Assembly: GCF_017349355.1 (NCBI RefSeq) | Contig: NZ_JAFMPM010000008.1 | Span: 992,001-1,056,000, forward strand | DNA from: Thiothrix fructosivorans | GTDB lineage: Bacteria; Pseudomonadota; Gammaproteobacteria; Thiotrichales; Thiotrichaceae | Reading direction: 5' to 3' | Length of the DNA: 64,000 nucleotides | In this document: in pieces, positions 1 to 7,805 of the stretch | How the letters are laid out: every line of letters begins with the position of its first letter | How positions within the stretch are numbered: position 1 is the stretch's first letter | The notes under the pieces: generated by a model | The model's input: only the letters and a program-made list of their open reading frames with translations | What the model was told of the DNA's origin: nothing | Database searches by the model: none | Made by a program: the position numbers and the translations under genes

Positions 1-5
1 GGCAA

Positions 6-533
6 ATGCTGCATTCCCACGTTTTCGAGCATTTTGTTACCACCGAAACCAACGAAGACGGTGAAACAGTCTTGCAAGAATTCATGCGGACACGCGTGCA
101 GCAAGAAGAAAAGTCGTTTGCTTGCCAGTATTTGGAAGCGTTTTCCCATTCTGAACTCGCGTTGTGGGAAGTCGTTGGCAAAGTGGGCAAAAAAGTCGAA
201 GTGCGTCGTTTGGGTTCGGATGAACCGACCGTGTTAGCACAATTGGATGCGACCAACGTGCCCAACAATATCTGCATTGCGTCGCGTTTGTTGAGCTTGC
301 CGAATAACCAGCATATTTTCAGTTTTGGTATGTTGCCGATTGAAAAGACTGAGGCGGAAGAAATTATCGCTTACTTGGCGCAAGTACGCACGGAAATGCT
401 GGAAACAGCACAAACCGAAGAAGGTCAATCCCATGAGGCGGCGGACATTGATGCGGCTATCGTGGAAGAGTTAACCGATGTCATGTTCCACGAAACGCTG
501 ACGGCGTGGATTGGACAAGGTTTCGAGAATTAA
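6..533 (+). CDS. Hypothetical protein, probably 5'-truncated by the window edge
   Basis: An open frame of 175 codons ends at TAA 531-533. The frame is already open at the first bases of the window and no ribosome binding site can be seen before the ATG at 6, so this is likely the C-terminal part of a longer protein. The product is acidic, with a Glu-rich stretch near residues 115-155, and has no signal peptide or membrane segment. I do not recognise the family. It is followed directly by a strong hairpin terminator, which supports it as the last gene of its transcript. Confidence 0.6.
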   Translation: MLHSHVFEHFVTTETNEDGETVLQEFMRTRVQQEEKSFACQYLEAFSHSELALWEVVGKVGKKVEVRRLGSDEPTVLAQLDATNVPNNICIASRLLSLPNNQHIFSFGMLPIEKTEAEEIIAYLAQVRTEMLETAQTEEGQSHEAADIDAAIVEELTDVMFHETLTAWIGQGFEN

Positions 534-545
534 GCACAAAAAAAA

Positions 546-579
546 AGAGCCACATTATGTGGCTCTGAGTTTATCTTTT
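546..579 (+). terminator. Rho-independent terminator
   Basis: A perfect 9-bp stem (546-554 with 558-566, arms agagccaca/tgtggctct) closes a 3-nt loop and is followed by a T-rich tail. It lies 12 bases after the stop codon of the upstream gene. The A-run before the stem could let it work in both directions. Confidence 0.8.
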
Positions 580-581
580 AA

Positions 582-860
582 TTCTGTGTTGTGCTGTTAT
601 TTAGTACGTTATCACAACTGTTGAAAAGTGCTTGTATTCCTCCTAGCTGGCGTCTAATGCGCTCTCCAGTACAAGCACTGGGGAATAGTATACCGACTCG
701 ATTTACCCTTGCCTACTGGCATGAATGGCAGCTTAAGCAAGGGTATGCCCTAGATGTCCCTCAAAAGGTTAGTTGCCACCCTTAGTACTTCATGTTCTCC
801 CTGTTTGTAATGGCGTTTTAATCATTACAATCCCGGCTGGAACATAGTGGAGAACCAATC
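582..860 (+). other. Structured non-coding intergenic region with three hairpins
   Basis: No convincing gene is present in these 279 bases. Three separate perfect inverted repeats occur: 627-636 with 670-679 (10 bp), 704-712 with 737-745 (9 bp) and 805-812 with 823-830 (8 bp). The series ends just before the start of the TauE/SafE permease gene, so it could be a structured leader (riboswitch-like) or a separate small RNA. It matches no riboswitch class that I know. Confidence 0.35.
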
Positions 861-1661
861 TTGGACATTAATTTGCTGTTGATATTGCTGGCATTGGGTG
901 CTGTCGTGGGGGGGGTTGCTGGGTTATTCGGTGTCGGTGGTGGTGGTATTATGGTTCCAGCCCTGACGACCTTGTTTGTCGGCAAAGGCTTTCCCCCGGA
1001 TCAGGTGGTGCATTTGGCGTTGGGGACATCAATGGCAGCCATTGTCATGACTTCCTTTTCCAGTATGCGGGCGCACCATGCCAGAGGTGTCGTGTTGTGG
1101 GCAGTAGTACGCCACATGACACCCGGTATCCTGCTGGGAACATTTGCCGCAACTTTTTTGGCAATCTACCTGTCTTCACAACATTTGGCGATTTTCTTTG
1201 CCTGTTTCATGGGTTATGTCGCTTTGCAGATGATCCTGAACGTCAAGCCAAAACCGCATCGGGAATTGCCGGGGGCATTGGGGCTGGCATCAGTCGGCAC
1301 GGGGATCGGCGTGGTTTCGGCGCTGGTGGCTATCGGTGGTGGTTCGTTGTCCGTGCCTTACCTGACTTGGTGCAATGTCAATATCCGCCATGCGATTGCT
1401 ACCTCCGCTGCCCTTGGCTTACCGATTGCGCTGGCGGGGACGCTAGGGTATTTGTTTAATGGCTGGGGGCAAGTCGGCTTGCCGGAATACACGCTGGGTT
1501 TCATCTACTGGCCTGCGGTCATCGTGATTTCACTGGTCAGTTATTTTACAACCCCGTATGGGGCGCATCTGGCGCATTCACTGCCGATACCGACGTTGAA
1601 GAAAGGCTTTGCGGTGTTGCTGGTGCTGTTGAGCCTGAAAATGCTGTATTCGGTGTTGTAA
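861..1661 (+). CDS. TauE/SafE family anion (sulfite/sulfonate) exporter
   Basis: A 266-residue inner-membrane protein of the TauE/SafE family, whose members move sulfite, sulfoacetate and other organosulfur anions across the membrane. The N-terminal half has the typical first helix followed by GLFGVGGGGIMVPAL at about residues 20-35. The second repeat, with VAIGGGSLSVPYL at about 150-165, mirrors it, as expected for this internally duplicated fold. The start is a TTG at 861 preceded by GGAGA at 849-853. The next gene follows after 4 bases and is probably co-transcribed. In a sulfur oxidiser, sulfite export is a sensible role, but the substrate cannot be read from the sequence. Confidence 0.85.
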   Translation: MDINLLLILLALGAVVGGVAGLFGVGGGGIMVPALTTLFVGKGFPPDQVVHLALGTSMAAIVMTSFSSMRAHHARGVVLWAVVRHMTPGILLGTFAATFLAIYLSSQHLAIFFACFMGYVALQMILNVKPKPHRELPGALGLASVGTGIGVVSALVAIGGGSLSVPYLTWCNVNIRHAIATSAALGLPIALAGTLGYLFNGWGQVGLPEYTLGFIYWPAVIVISLVSYFTTPYGAHLAHSLPIPTLKKGFAVLLVLLSLKMLYSVL

Positions 1662-1665
1662 TTTA

Positions 1666-2964
1666 ATGAAATGGAGTCCTGCCTTTTTACGTTCCATCGC
1701 CAGCCTGTTGTTGTTGGGGATGGCTATCAGCAGTTTGTTGCACTTGTTGTATCCATCATTGCCTGCTTGGGTCAGTGGCTTGTGTGCGTGGCTGGGATTG
1801 GGTGCATTGTTGTTGTCGGCACATCCTCGCAGCTTCCAGCAGTTTTTCATGCTGGCGGGGGTAGGGCTGGTGTTCTTGCTGTGGGGGTGGGGGCGTGGGG
1901 CAAGCATTTCCCTGAATGATATTCTGCTACAAAATAATGGTTTGATGGTGATGCTGTACAGCGTCGGCTTCCTACGGTTGGTGGCGACATCAGCACAGGC
2001 CGATAATGAGCCATTACCCCAAGGGCGGCGTGCATTTGTGAATACCTTGCTGGGTGTGCATGTGTTGGGTGCGGTGATCAATATTTCTATCCTGATTCTG
2101 GTGGCGGAACGTTTGAAATCGCAGCAGGCATTGGGCAAGCAAACGGTAACCGTCATTGGGCGGGCGTTTTCGATGGCAGCGTTCTGGTCGCCCTTTTTTG
2201 CGGCGATGGCAGTGGCGCTGACGTATGCGCCGGGCGCTGAATTGCATCCGGTGATCCTGACAGGATTGGGGTTAACGGTTTTGGCGATGCTGGTGACGGT
2301 GCTGGAAATGGGCGGTAGTGGTTTGCACAAGGTGCAGGCATTTCGGGGGTATCCCATGCACGCGGGCAGTTTGCTGATCCCGGTGCTGCTGGCTGTTACT
2401 GTGATGGTGTTGCACCCGTTGTTACCCAATGTGCCAGTGTTGATGGTAGTCAGTACCACGGCAGTGACGCTGGCGGTGGTATTCCTGTCCCTGCGCCAGC
2501 CGGGGACAGCTAAAGCAGGGCTGAAGCAGCATGTGTGGAACAGTGCGCCACGTTTGGCGCGGGAACTGGGTCTATTCATGGGAGCTGGTCTGCTGACCGT
2601 GGGTGTACAGGCTGTGAGCCAGAGCTTTAGCGGTTTCCAGCCGTTTGCGGCCTTGGATGGCTTGGAATTGAGCCTGTTATTGGGTGGGGCGATTGTGGTT
2701 TCCTTGCTGGGGGTGCATCCGGTGGTCAGCGTGGCCGTGATTGGCCCGTTGGTGCAACCCTTGCACCCGGACGCGAATGTGCTGGCGATGTTGTTTTTGT
2801 GCATTTGGAGTCTGGGGGTGGTTGCCAGCCCGTTTTCTGGCCTGAATGCCATCATGCGTAGCCAGTTTGAGGTGTCGGGGCGTGACATCCTGCGCTGGAA
2901 TATTGGGTATGTTGTGGTGATGTGGGCGGTGGTTTCAGCGGCGTTTTTCTTGATTGAATCTTGA
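1666..2964 (+). CDS. Polytopic inner-membrane protein, possible transporter
   Basis: A 432-residue, very hydrophobic protein with about ten to twelve predicted membrane segments and short loops. A small charged stretch lies near residues 110-120. The overall look is that of an ion-transporter-superfamily permease, but no diagnostic motif lets me name the family. It starts 4 bases after the TauE/SafE gene, so the two are probably one operon and may act on related anions. A long antisense open frame across it is a shadow of its GC-rich third positions. Confidence 0.65.
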   Translation: MKWSPAFLRSIASLLLLGMAISSLLHLLYPSLPAWVSGLCAWLGLGALLLSAHPRSFQQFFMLAGVGLVFLLWGWGRGASISLNDILLQNNGLMVMLYSVGFLRLVATSAQADNEPLPQGRRAFVNTLLGVHVLGAVINISILILVAERLKSQQALGKQTVTVIGRAFSMAAFWSPFFAAMAVALTYAPGAELHPVILTGLGLTVLAMLVTVLEMGGSGLHKVQAFRGYPMHAGSLLIPVLLAVTVMVLHPLLPNVPVLMVVSTTAVTLAVVFLSLRQPGTAKAGLKQHVWNSAPRLARELGLFMGAGLLTVGVQAVSQSFSGFQPFAALDGLELSLLLGGAIVVSLLGVHPVVSVAVIGPLVQPLHPDANVLAMLFLCIWSLGVVASPFSGLNAIMRSQFEVSGRDILRWNIGYVVVMWAVVSAAFFLIES

Positions 2965-2969
2965 CCTAC

Positions 2970-3191
2970 ATGCCCTTTATGGCAAGCGGTTTCTACATCT
3001 CTGATTCAGGGGCGTACCCCGGAACAAAAGAACGCTTTTTTCGCACAAGTCACCGCCGTTGCGGCTGAAACGCTGGGTGTGAAACCGGAACACAGGTGCG
3101 TGTCGTCATCAACGCAGTACCAGCGGAACACTGGTGTATTGGCGGCGTCAGTAAAGCCGTGATCGACGCTCGTAACGCAGCCAAAGGATAA
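2970..3191 (+). pseudogene. Tautomerase (4-oxalocrotonate tautomerase family) pseudogene
   Basis: Translation in two frames recovers a degraded 4-OT-like enzyme. After ATG-CCC-TTT at 2970 (Met-Pro-Phe, the usual start with the catalytic Pro1), the reading frame is lost. LIQGRTPEQKNAFFAQV then appears in frame from 3001, continuing to GVKPEH. A second shift near 3093 leads to VRVVINAVPAEHW and IGGVSKAVIDARNAAKG, ending at TAA 3189-3191. These are the characteristic blocks of the family. At least two frameshifts mean that no functional product is made as sequenced. Confidence 0.75.
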
Positions 3192-3203
3192 GCCATTAGC
3201 TGC

Positions 3204-3247
3204 AAAAAGACCTCTTGATTCTTTATAGAAAAAAGAGGTCTTTTTTT
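3204..3247. terminator. Bidirectional terminator between the tautomerase remnant and ssb
   Basis: The arms AAAAAGACCTCTT (3204-3216) and AAGAGGTCTTTTTTT (3233-3247) form a stem flanked by A and T runs on the two strands. It sits between the end of the plus-strand permease/tautomerase region and the end of the minus-strand ssb gene, so it can serve both transcripts. Confidence 0.8.
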
Positions 3248-3252
3248 AAGGG

Positions 3253-3777
3253 TTAGAACGGGATGTCGTCGTCGAAATCTTCAAAGTTGTTGGAACTGTT
3301 GTTGCTACCGCTAGCCGTAGGGGCTGGTGAGCCACCACCGCCACTATAACCGCCGCCAGAGTAGCCACCGCTACCACCATTGCCGCCCTGATTACTGCGT
3401 GGTGTCGCGCTTTCGTAGTTACCGGATTCCATGCCGCCACCAGGGCGACCACCCAGCATTTGCATGTCAGAAGCAACGATTTCAGTCGCATAATGTTTCT
3501 GACCGTCTTTTTCCCATGAACGAGTTTTCAAGCTACCTTCGATGTAAACTTGCTGACCTTTACGCAGGTATTTGCCTGCAATGTCGGCTAACTGGCGGAA
3601 AAAGACGACGCGATGCCACTCGGTGATTTCTTTCTTCTCACCGGTGTTTTTATCTTTCCACGAATCATTCGTCGCCACGCTGATGTTGGCGATAGCGTCA
3701 CCGCTCGGCATGTACTTCATTTCGGGGTCTTTACCCACGGTGCCGACCAGAATGACCTTGTTAATACCTCGTGCCAT
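3253..3777 (-). CDS. ssb: Single-stranded DNA-binding protein
   Basis: SSB coats single-stranded DNA during replication, recombination and repair. The OB-fold occupies about residues 1-110 and begins [19 protein letters not shown], a near-canonical start. It is followed by a Gly/Ser-rich disordered linker and the acidic tip DFDDDIPF that binds partner proteins. The start is taken at the internal ATG at 3777, which gives 174 residues. An upstream ATG at 3795 would add MIQGTN, which is not seen in the family. It lies just after the YajR-type transporter gene, the arrangement found in several gammaproteobacteria. Confidence 0.95.
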   Translation of the reverse strand: MARGINKVILVGTVGKDPEMKYMPSGDAIANISVATNDSWKDKNTGEKKEITEWHRVVFFRQLADIAGKYLRKGQQVYIEGSLKTRSWEKDGQKHYATEIVASDMQMLGGRPGGGMESGNYESATPRSNQGGNGGSGGYSGGGYSGGGGSPAPTASGSNNSSNNFEDFDDDIPF

Positions 3778-3810
3778 GTTCGTTCCTTGTATCAATATTG
3801 CTGTGAGATT

Positions 3811-5175
3811 TTACGCTGATGGCGGCGAGAAAGCATCTAAGGCAGCCTCGTCCAGCGTGGTCTTGTCGATTTTCAGATAAGCGATGCATTCAGTCGCTGC
3901 AATCGCCACTTCTTGCACGCCGTTGACGCTCATTAGCTCATCATGCAGGCGTTGCGGATCAGAAAATAGCAGCGGGTCAAGTTTGAGTATCCGACTAGTA
4001 TAGAAGGTCGGTTGCGGTAATTGCAGTGCAATCAAAAACCAGCCCAACACCACCACAGCGCTGAACACAAAGACACCGGTTGTCCCCCACGTATGGTTGA
4101 TCATGCCGCCCAACGAGCCACCCGCAAAAATACCGAGAAATTGTGAGCTGCTGAAAATCCCCATTGCCGTGCCTTTAATGCTGACATCGGAGTATTTTGC
4201 GACCAGCGACGGCTGTACTGCTTCCAAAAAGTTGAAGCTCACAAAAAACAGGAAGAAGGCTGCCAGCAACCAGTCGATGTGCGTATGCCCCAGCGCCATG
4301 CCAGCTTCGGCGAGAAGCAGCGCAAGGGTGCTACCCAGTAACAGGGTGCGGATTTGCTGCTTTTTTTCCGCAAGAATAATCAGGGGGATAGCCAGCACAA
4401 ACGAACCTGCAAACACGGGCAAATACACCTGCCAGTGTTCGGCTCGCGGCAGATGGAGTTCGTGTTCAAAAATCGCAGGCAAGACCAGAAAGTTTGCGGT
4501 CATCACCAGATGAATAATGAAGACCCCCGCATTCATGCGCAATAGCGCGATATTGCGAAGTGCTATGCCTAGATAGCTTTTGATGATCCCCGCATCACGG
4601 TGTTGGGTGCTGTGCACAGGTGTAGGCACAGCCAGGACAACTAAGGCAATGCCCACTAAGGCTAGCAACAGGGTGAACCAGAAAATGCCTGGTACACCTA
4701 TACTGTGGAATTGGCTGATGACGGGACCCAAAATCATCCCACCCATGAAGGATAAACCAATGGTCATCCCAATCACTGCCATGATACGGGTGCGGTTTTC
4801 CTCGCGGGTTAAGTCGGCTGCCAATGCCATTGTCGGCCCCGCAATTGCCCCCATGCCTTGAATAGCGCGTCCGATAATAATCAGCCACATGGAATGCGCG
4901 AGTGCCGCCAGGATACTTCCCAAGGCAAACACTAACAAGCCGCCAATAATCACTGGCTTGCGCCCAATTTTATCGGAAAGGATGCCCAGCGGAATTTGGA
5001 ACACGGCTTGCGATAAGCCGTAAATACCAATGGCTAGCCCTGCCAGAAATGGGGTGGAGTCTGGCAAGGTTTCAGCATACAACGCGAAGACGGGCAAGAT
5101 CATAAACAGACCCAGCATCCGTACCGCGTAAATGGCAGCAAGCGAGGCGGTGACGCGCCATTCCAAACTATTCAT
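3811..5175 (-). CDS. yajR: YajR-type MFS transporter with C-terminal YAM domain
   Basis: A 454-residue major facilitator with twelve membrane segments, the same length as E. coli YajR. The cytoplasmic motif A between helices 2 and 3 reads GILSDKIGRKPVI at about residues 63-75. The last 65 or so residues (LHDELMSVNGVQEVAIAATE and onward) form a ferredoxin-like YAM domain, as in YajR. The substrate is unknown. It lies between dbpA (16 bases upstream) and ssb (15 bases downstream) on the same strand, so the three may be co-transcribed. Confidence 0.88.
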   Translation of the reverse strand: MNSLEWRVTASLAAIYAVRMLGLFMILPVFALYAETLPDSTPFLAGLAIGIYGLSQAVFQIPLGILSDKIGRKPVIIGGLLVFALGSILAALAHSMWLIIIGRAIQGMGAIAGPTMALAADLTREENRTRIMAVIGMTIGLSFMGGMILGPVISQFHSIGVPGIFWFTLLLALVGIALVVLAVPTPVHSTQHRDAGIIKSYLGIALRNIALLRMNAGVFIIHLVMTANFLVLPAIFEHELHLPRAEHWQVYLPVFAGSFVLAIPLIILAEKKQQIRTLLLGSTLALLLAEAGMALGHTHIDWLLAAFFLFFVSFNFLEAVQPSLVAKYSDVSIKGTAMGIFSSSQFLGIFAGGSLGGMINHTWGTTGVFVFSAVVVLGWFLIALQLPQPTFYTSRILKLDPLLFSDPQRLHDELMSVNGVQEVAIAATECIAYLKIDKTTLDEAALDAFSPPSA

Positions 5176-5191
5176 GGTTTACCGACACCCC

Positions 5192-6568
5192 TTACAACAG
5201 CTTCGCCTTGAATTTACGCCCTTTGATCTTGCCATCCAGCAAGCAGTTTAGCGCTTGCTTGGCGGCACTGCGTTCGACCGCGACATAGGCGGCGTAATCC
5301 AGCACGTCGATTTTACCGACGGATTTGCCGTTAATGCCCCCTTCGCCAGTCAATGCGCCGAGGATGTCGCCGGGGCGCACTTTTTCCTTGCGTCCGGCAG
5401 CAATGCACAGCGTGACATTGTTGGGTTGCGTCGGGCTGAGGCTGGCTTTGGGTAGCGCGGAAATCACTTCGTAATCCAGTTCGGTTTTTTGCGCAATGCC
5501 GATGTCGGCGAGTTTGTGGCGTTCGGCATCGGTGAGTAGATTGAGTGCCATGCCTTCTTTGCCTGCGCGTCCGGTACGCCCAATGCGGTGGATGTAAATG
5601 TCAGCATCGTGCGGCAGTTCGTAATTGATAACGCACGGCAGGTCTTCGATGTCCAAGCCGCGTGCTGCTACGTCTGTCGCGACTAGCAGGTTGAAACTGT
5701 TGTGCTTGAATTGCACGAATACTTCGTCACGGTCGCGCTGTTCCATTTCGCCGTGCAGGGCTTTCACGCTGAAACCGAGTTGGCTCAAGTGTTCCGTGAT
5801 TTCGCGTACCCCGACTTTCATATTGCAGAAAATCACCGCCGAACGCGGTTTGAAATGCGCCAGCAGGGTATCGAGCGCTTGCAAGCGTTCGGTTTTATTA
5901 CACAGGTACGAGTATTGGTTGATCACGCCAGCCGTGTGCAGGGCTTCGGCTTTGACTTCGACGGGGTTGCGCTGGAATTGCGCACTCAGGCGTTTAATGT
6001 CGTCGGGGTAGGTCGCAGAAAACAGCAGCGTTTGACGGTGTTTGGGGGTGAGGCTGATGATACGGGCAATGTCTTCCATAAAGCCCATTTCCAACATGCG
6101 ATCGGCTTCGTCGAGCACCAGCGTGTGAACTTGGCTGAGGTCGATGGTGCGTTTGCCGATGTGATCACCAATGCGCCCCGGTGTGCCGACGATGACGTGT
6201 GCGCCGTGTTCTAAGGAGGTGGCTTGCGGGGCGAGGGGTTGCCCGCCGGTCAAGGTGACGACTTTGATATTGGGTTGGTAACGCGCTAAACGGCGGATTT
6301 CGGTGGCAACTTGCGCACTGAGTTCGCGAGTCGGGCACATCACCAGCGCTTGTGCGGCAAAGTTTTGCGGGTCAAGTTTGGCGAGCAAGGTAATCGCGAA
6401 CACGGCAGTTTTGCCGCTGCCGGTTTTGGCTTGCCCGATGATGTCAGAGCCTTGTAAGGCAGGGGGGAGGGCTTTGGCTTGGATGCCCGTCATCAGTTTG
6501 TAACCCAAATTGCCAAGATTGGCGAGTTGTTGGGCAGGCAGATTCAGATTGGAAAAAGAAGCGGGCAT
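5192..6568 (-). CDS. dbpA: ATP-dependent RNA helicase DbpA
   Basis: A 458-residue DEAD-box helicase. In order it shows the Q motif (GIQAKALPP), motif I AKTGSGKT near residue 48, motif Ia PTRELSAQ, motif II as DEAD in VLDEADRMLEMGF, motif III SAT, and motif VI HRIGRTGRAG. The C-terminal 75 residues (LCIAAGRKEKVRPGDILGAL through GRKFKAKLL) are the DbpA RNA-binding domain, which recognises hairpin 92 of 23S rRNA. This points to a role in large ribosomal subunit assembly. The protein is complete. Confidence 0.93.
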   Translation of the reverse strand: MPASFSNLNLPAQQLANLGNLGYKLMTGIQAKALPPALQGSDIIGQAKTGSGKTAVFAITLLAKLDPQNFAAQALVMCPTRELSAQVATEIRRLARYQPNIKVVTLTGGQPLAPQATSLEHGAHVIVGTPGRIGDHIGKRTIDLSQVHTLVLDEADRMLEMGFMEDIARIISLTPKHRQTLLFSATYPDDIKRLSAQFQRNPVEVKAEALHTAGVINQYSYLCNKTERLQALDTLLAHFKPRSAVIFCNMKVGVREITEHLSQLGFSVKALHGEMEQRDRDEVFVQFKHNSFNLLVATDVAARGLDIEDLPCVINYELPHDADIYIHRIGRTGRAGKEGMALNLLTDAERHKLADIGIAQKTELDYEVISALPKASLSPTQPNNVTLCIAAGRKEKVRPGDILGALTGEGGINGKSVGKIDVLDYAAYVAVERSAAKQALNCLLDGKIKGRKFKAKLL

Positions 6569-6656
6569 GGAGTGGCTCTTGGGTAATGGGGCTAACCGTG
6601 CATGATAGCGGGTTTTGGGGCGGAGTGCTTATCAAATCCCTGAGGGGTGTTAACCT

Positions 6657-7073
6657 TCATTCCCAAGGGTTGATTAATAAAACACCTGTTGGAGAAAAAT
6701 CATCGACATTGCGCGTCATCACATGCAAACCGTAGCGGATGGCGGTTGCGGCAATCAAACCATCAGCCGCTGCGACTATTTTGCCTGATCGTTGGGCATT
6801 GGCGGTGATTTCACCCCAAATACGCACGGTTTCGAGATCGACGGGTAGGATGCGCTCGCCGTATTCCTGCTCCAGTGTTTCCAACCAGTCACGTAAAGCG
6901 CGTTTCCGTTTGCTGTCATCTAATAGCGCAATGCCTTTGGCAATTTCACCCAGAGAAATGACGCTGACGAATAGCTCATCGTCTTCCAGACGTTCTATTG
7001 CTGCACGTACTTGTGGTGGGCAATTTTGCTTGCGTAATTCGGATAACACGCACGTATCCAGCAATACTCTCAC
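6657..7073 (-). CDS. PIN-domain toxin (VapC/FitB-like ribonuclease)
   Basis: A 138-residue PIN-domain protein. The first acidic residue is in LLDTCVLSELRK near residue 6, a middle Glu is in SLGEIAKG, and the third acidic cluster is AADGLIAATA near residue 100, giving the Mg-binding pocket of PIN ribonucleases. The start codon overlaps the end of the antitoxin gene by four bases (ATGA). Family knowledge suggests that it cleaves specific RNAs when freed from its antitoxin. The FitB branch fits the length, but the target is unknown. Confidence 0.88.
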   Translation of the reverse strand: MRVLLDTCVLSELRKQNCPPQVRAAIERLEDDELFVSVISLGEIAKGIALLDDSKRKRALRDWLETLEQEYGERILPVDLETVRIWGEITANAQRSGKIVAAADGLIAATAIRYGLHVMTRNVDDFSPTGVLLINPWE

Positions 7074-7324
7074 AGGTCTACCTCGCGCATCGGTGACTTG
7101 TCACGGGATAGATCTAGCCCTTCCAGACTGGGCGAATGATCCAGTAGGAAACGCTTGAAACTGGTACGTTTGCCTGTCAACCGTTGATATTCCTGAAGGG
7201 ATATGACTACCACGGAACTGTCACGGCGGGAAACCTGTTGTGGTCCTTCGTGCAATGCCCGATTGACCACCTCGCTGAATCTGTTTTTCGCATCTGCTAA
7301 ACGCCATTGCATCATGTTGCTCAC
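7070..7324 (-). CDS. Phd/YefM-type antitoxin
   Basis: An 84-residue partner of the PIN toxin that follows. The N-terminal half, WRLADAKNRFSEVVNRALHEGPQQV, then RRDSSVVVISLQEYQRL, is the Phd/YefM DNA-binding fold. The C-terminal tail (FKRFLLDHSPSLEGLDLSRD) is the usual toxin-binding segment. Antitoxins of this family repress their own promoter, which should lie in 7325-7400. Its stop overlaps the toxin start. Confidence 0.9.
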   Translation of the reverse strand: MSNMMQWRLADAKNRFSEVVNRALHEGPQQVSRRDSSVVVISLQEYQRLTGKRTSFKRFLLDHSPSLEGLDLSRDKSPMREVDL

Positions 7325-7805
7325 CTTTATATCTAGCCAATCTAGCTTGAATTATTCTCGGTTATGTGGGGGATGGCAAGTCTGATAGTTCCGAAGCCTG
7401 CAAAATCCCCTATGAATTCAGTGTATAGAACAAGAGTAATGCAGATGATGGCATTGGCAAGACAACTGGCTTACCTGAGCGTTGAGGCGTATCTCGCGGG
7501 GGAGCACCGTTACCCCCGATGTTGTGGTGGTGTGCGATGAACAATTTCTGGATGACTATTCGACCGAATCCCCGGTGCTGATTGTGGAAGTGTTGTTCAA
7601 AGCTACCCGCCAGCGTGATCGGCAAGTTAAACGGCTGGAGTATTTGCAGTTGCCCAGTTTGCAGGAATACATGCTGATTGAGCAGGATACGGTAGAGGTC
7701 GAAGTTTTCCGCCGTAGCGATAGCTGGCGACCTTCGTATTATTATTGGGGGGATATGGTGGTGCTGGAATCGGTTGGGTTGAGTTTGAGTGTGGAAAGTA
7801 TTTAT

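Noticed and set aside
591-785. A 64-codon frame upstream of the TauE/SafE gene
   Set aside because: No ribosome binding site, no recognisable features, and it covers two of the strong inverted repeats, which suggests structured non-coding DNA.
1578-2888. A 436-codon open frame on the minus strand
   Set aside because: It lies wholly antisense to the permease genes, is Thr/Asn/Pro-rich without any domain, and follows from the codon bias of the plus-strand genes.
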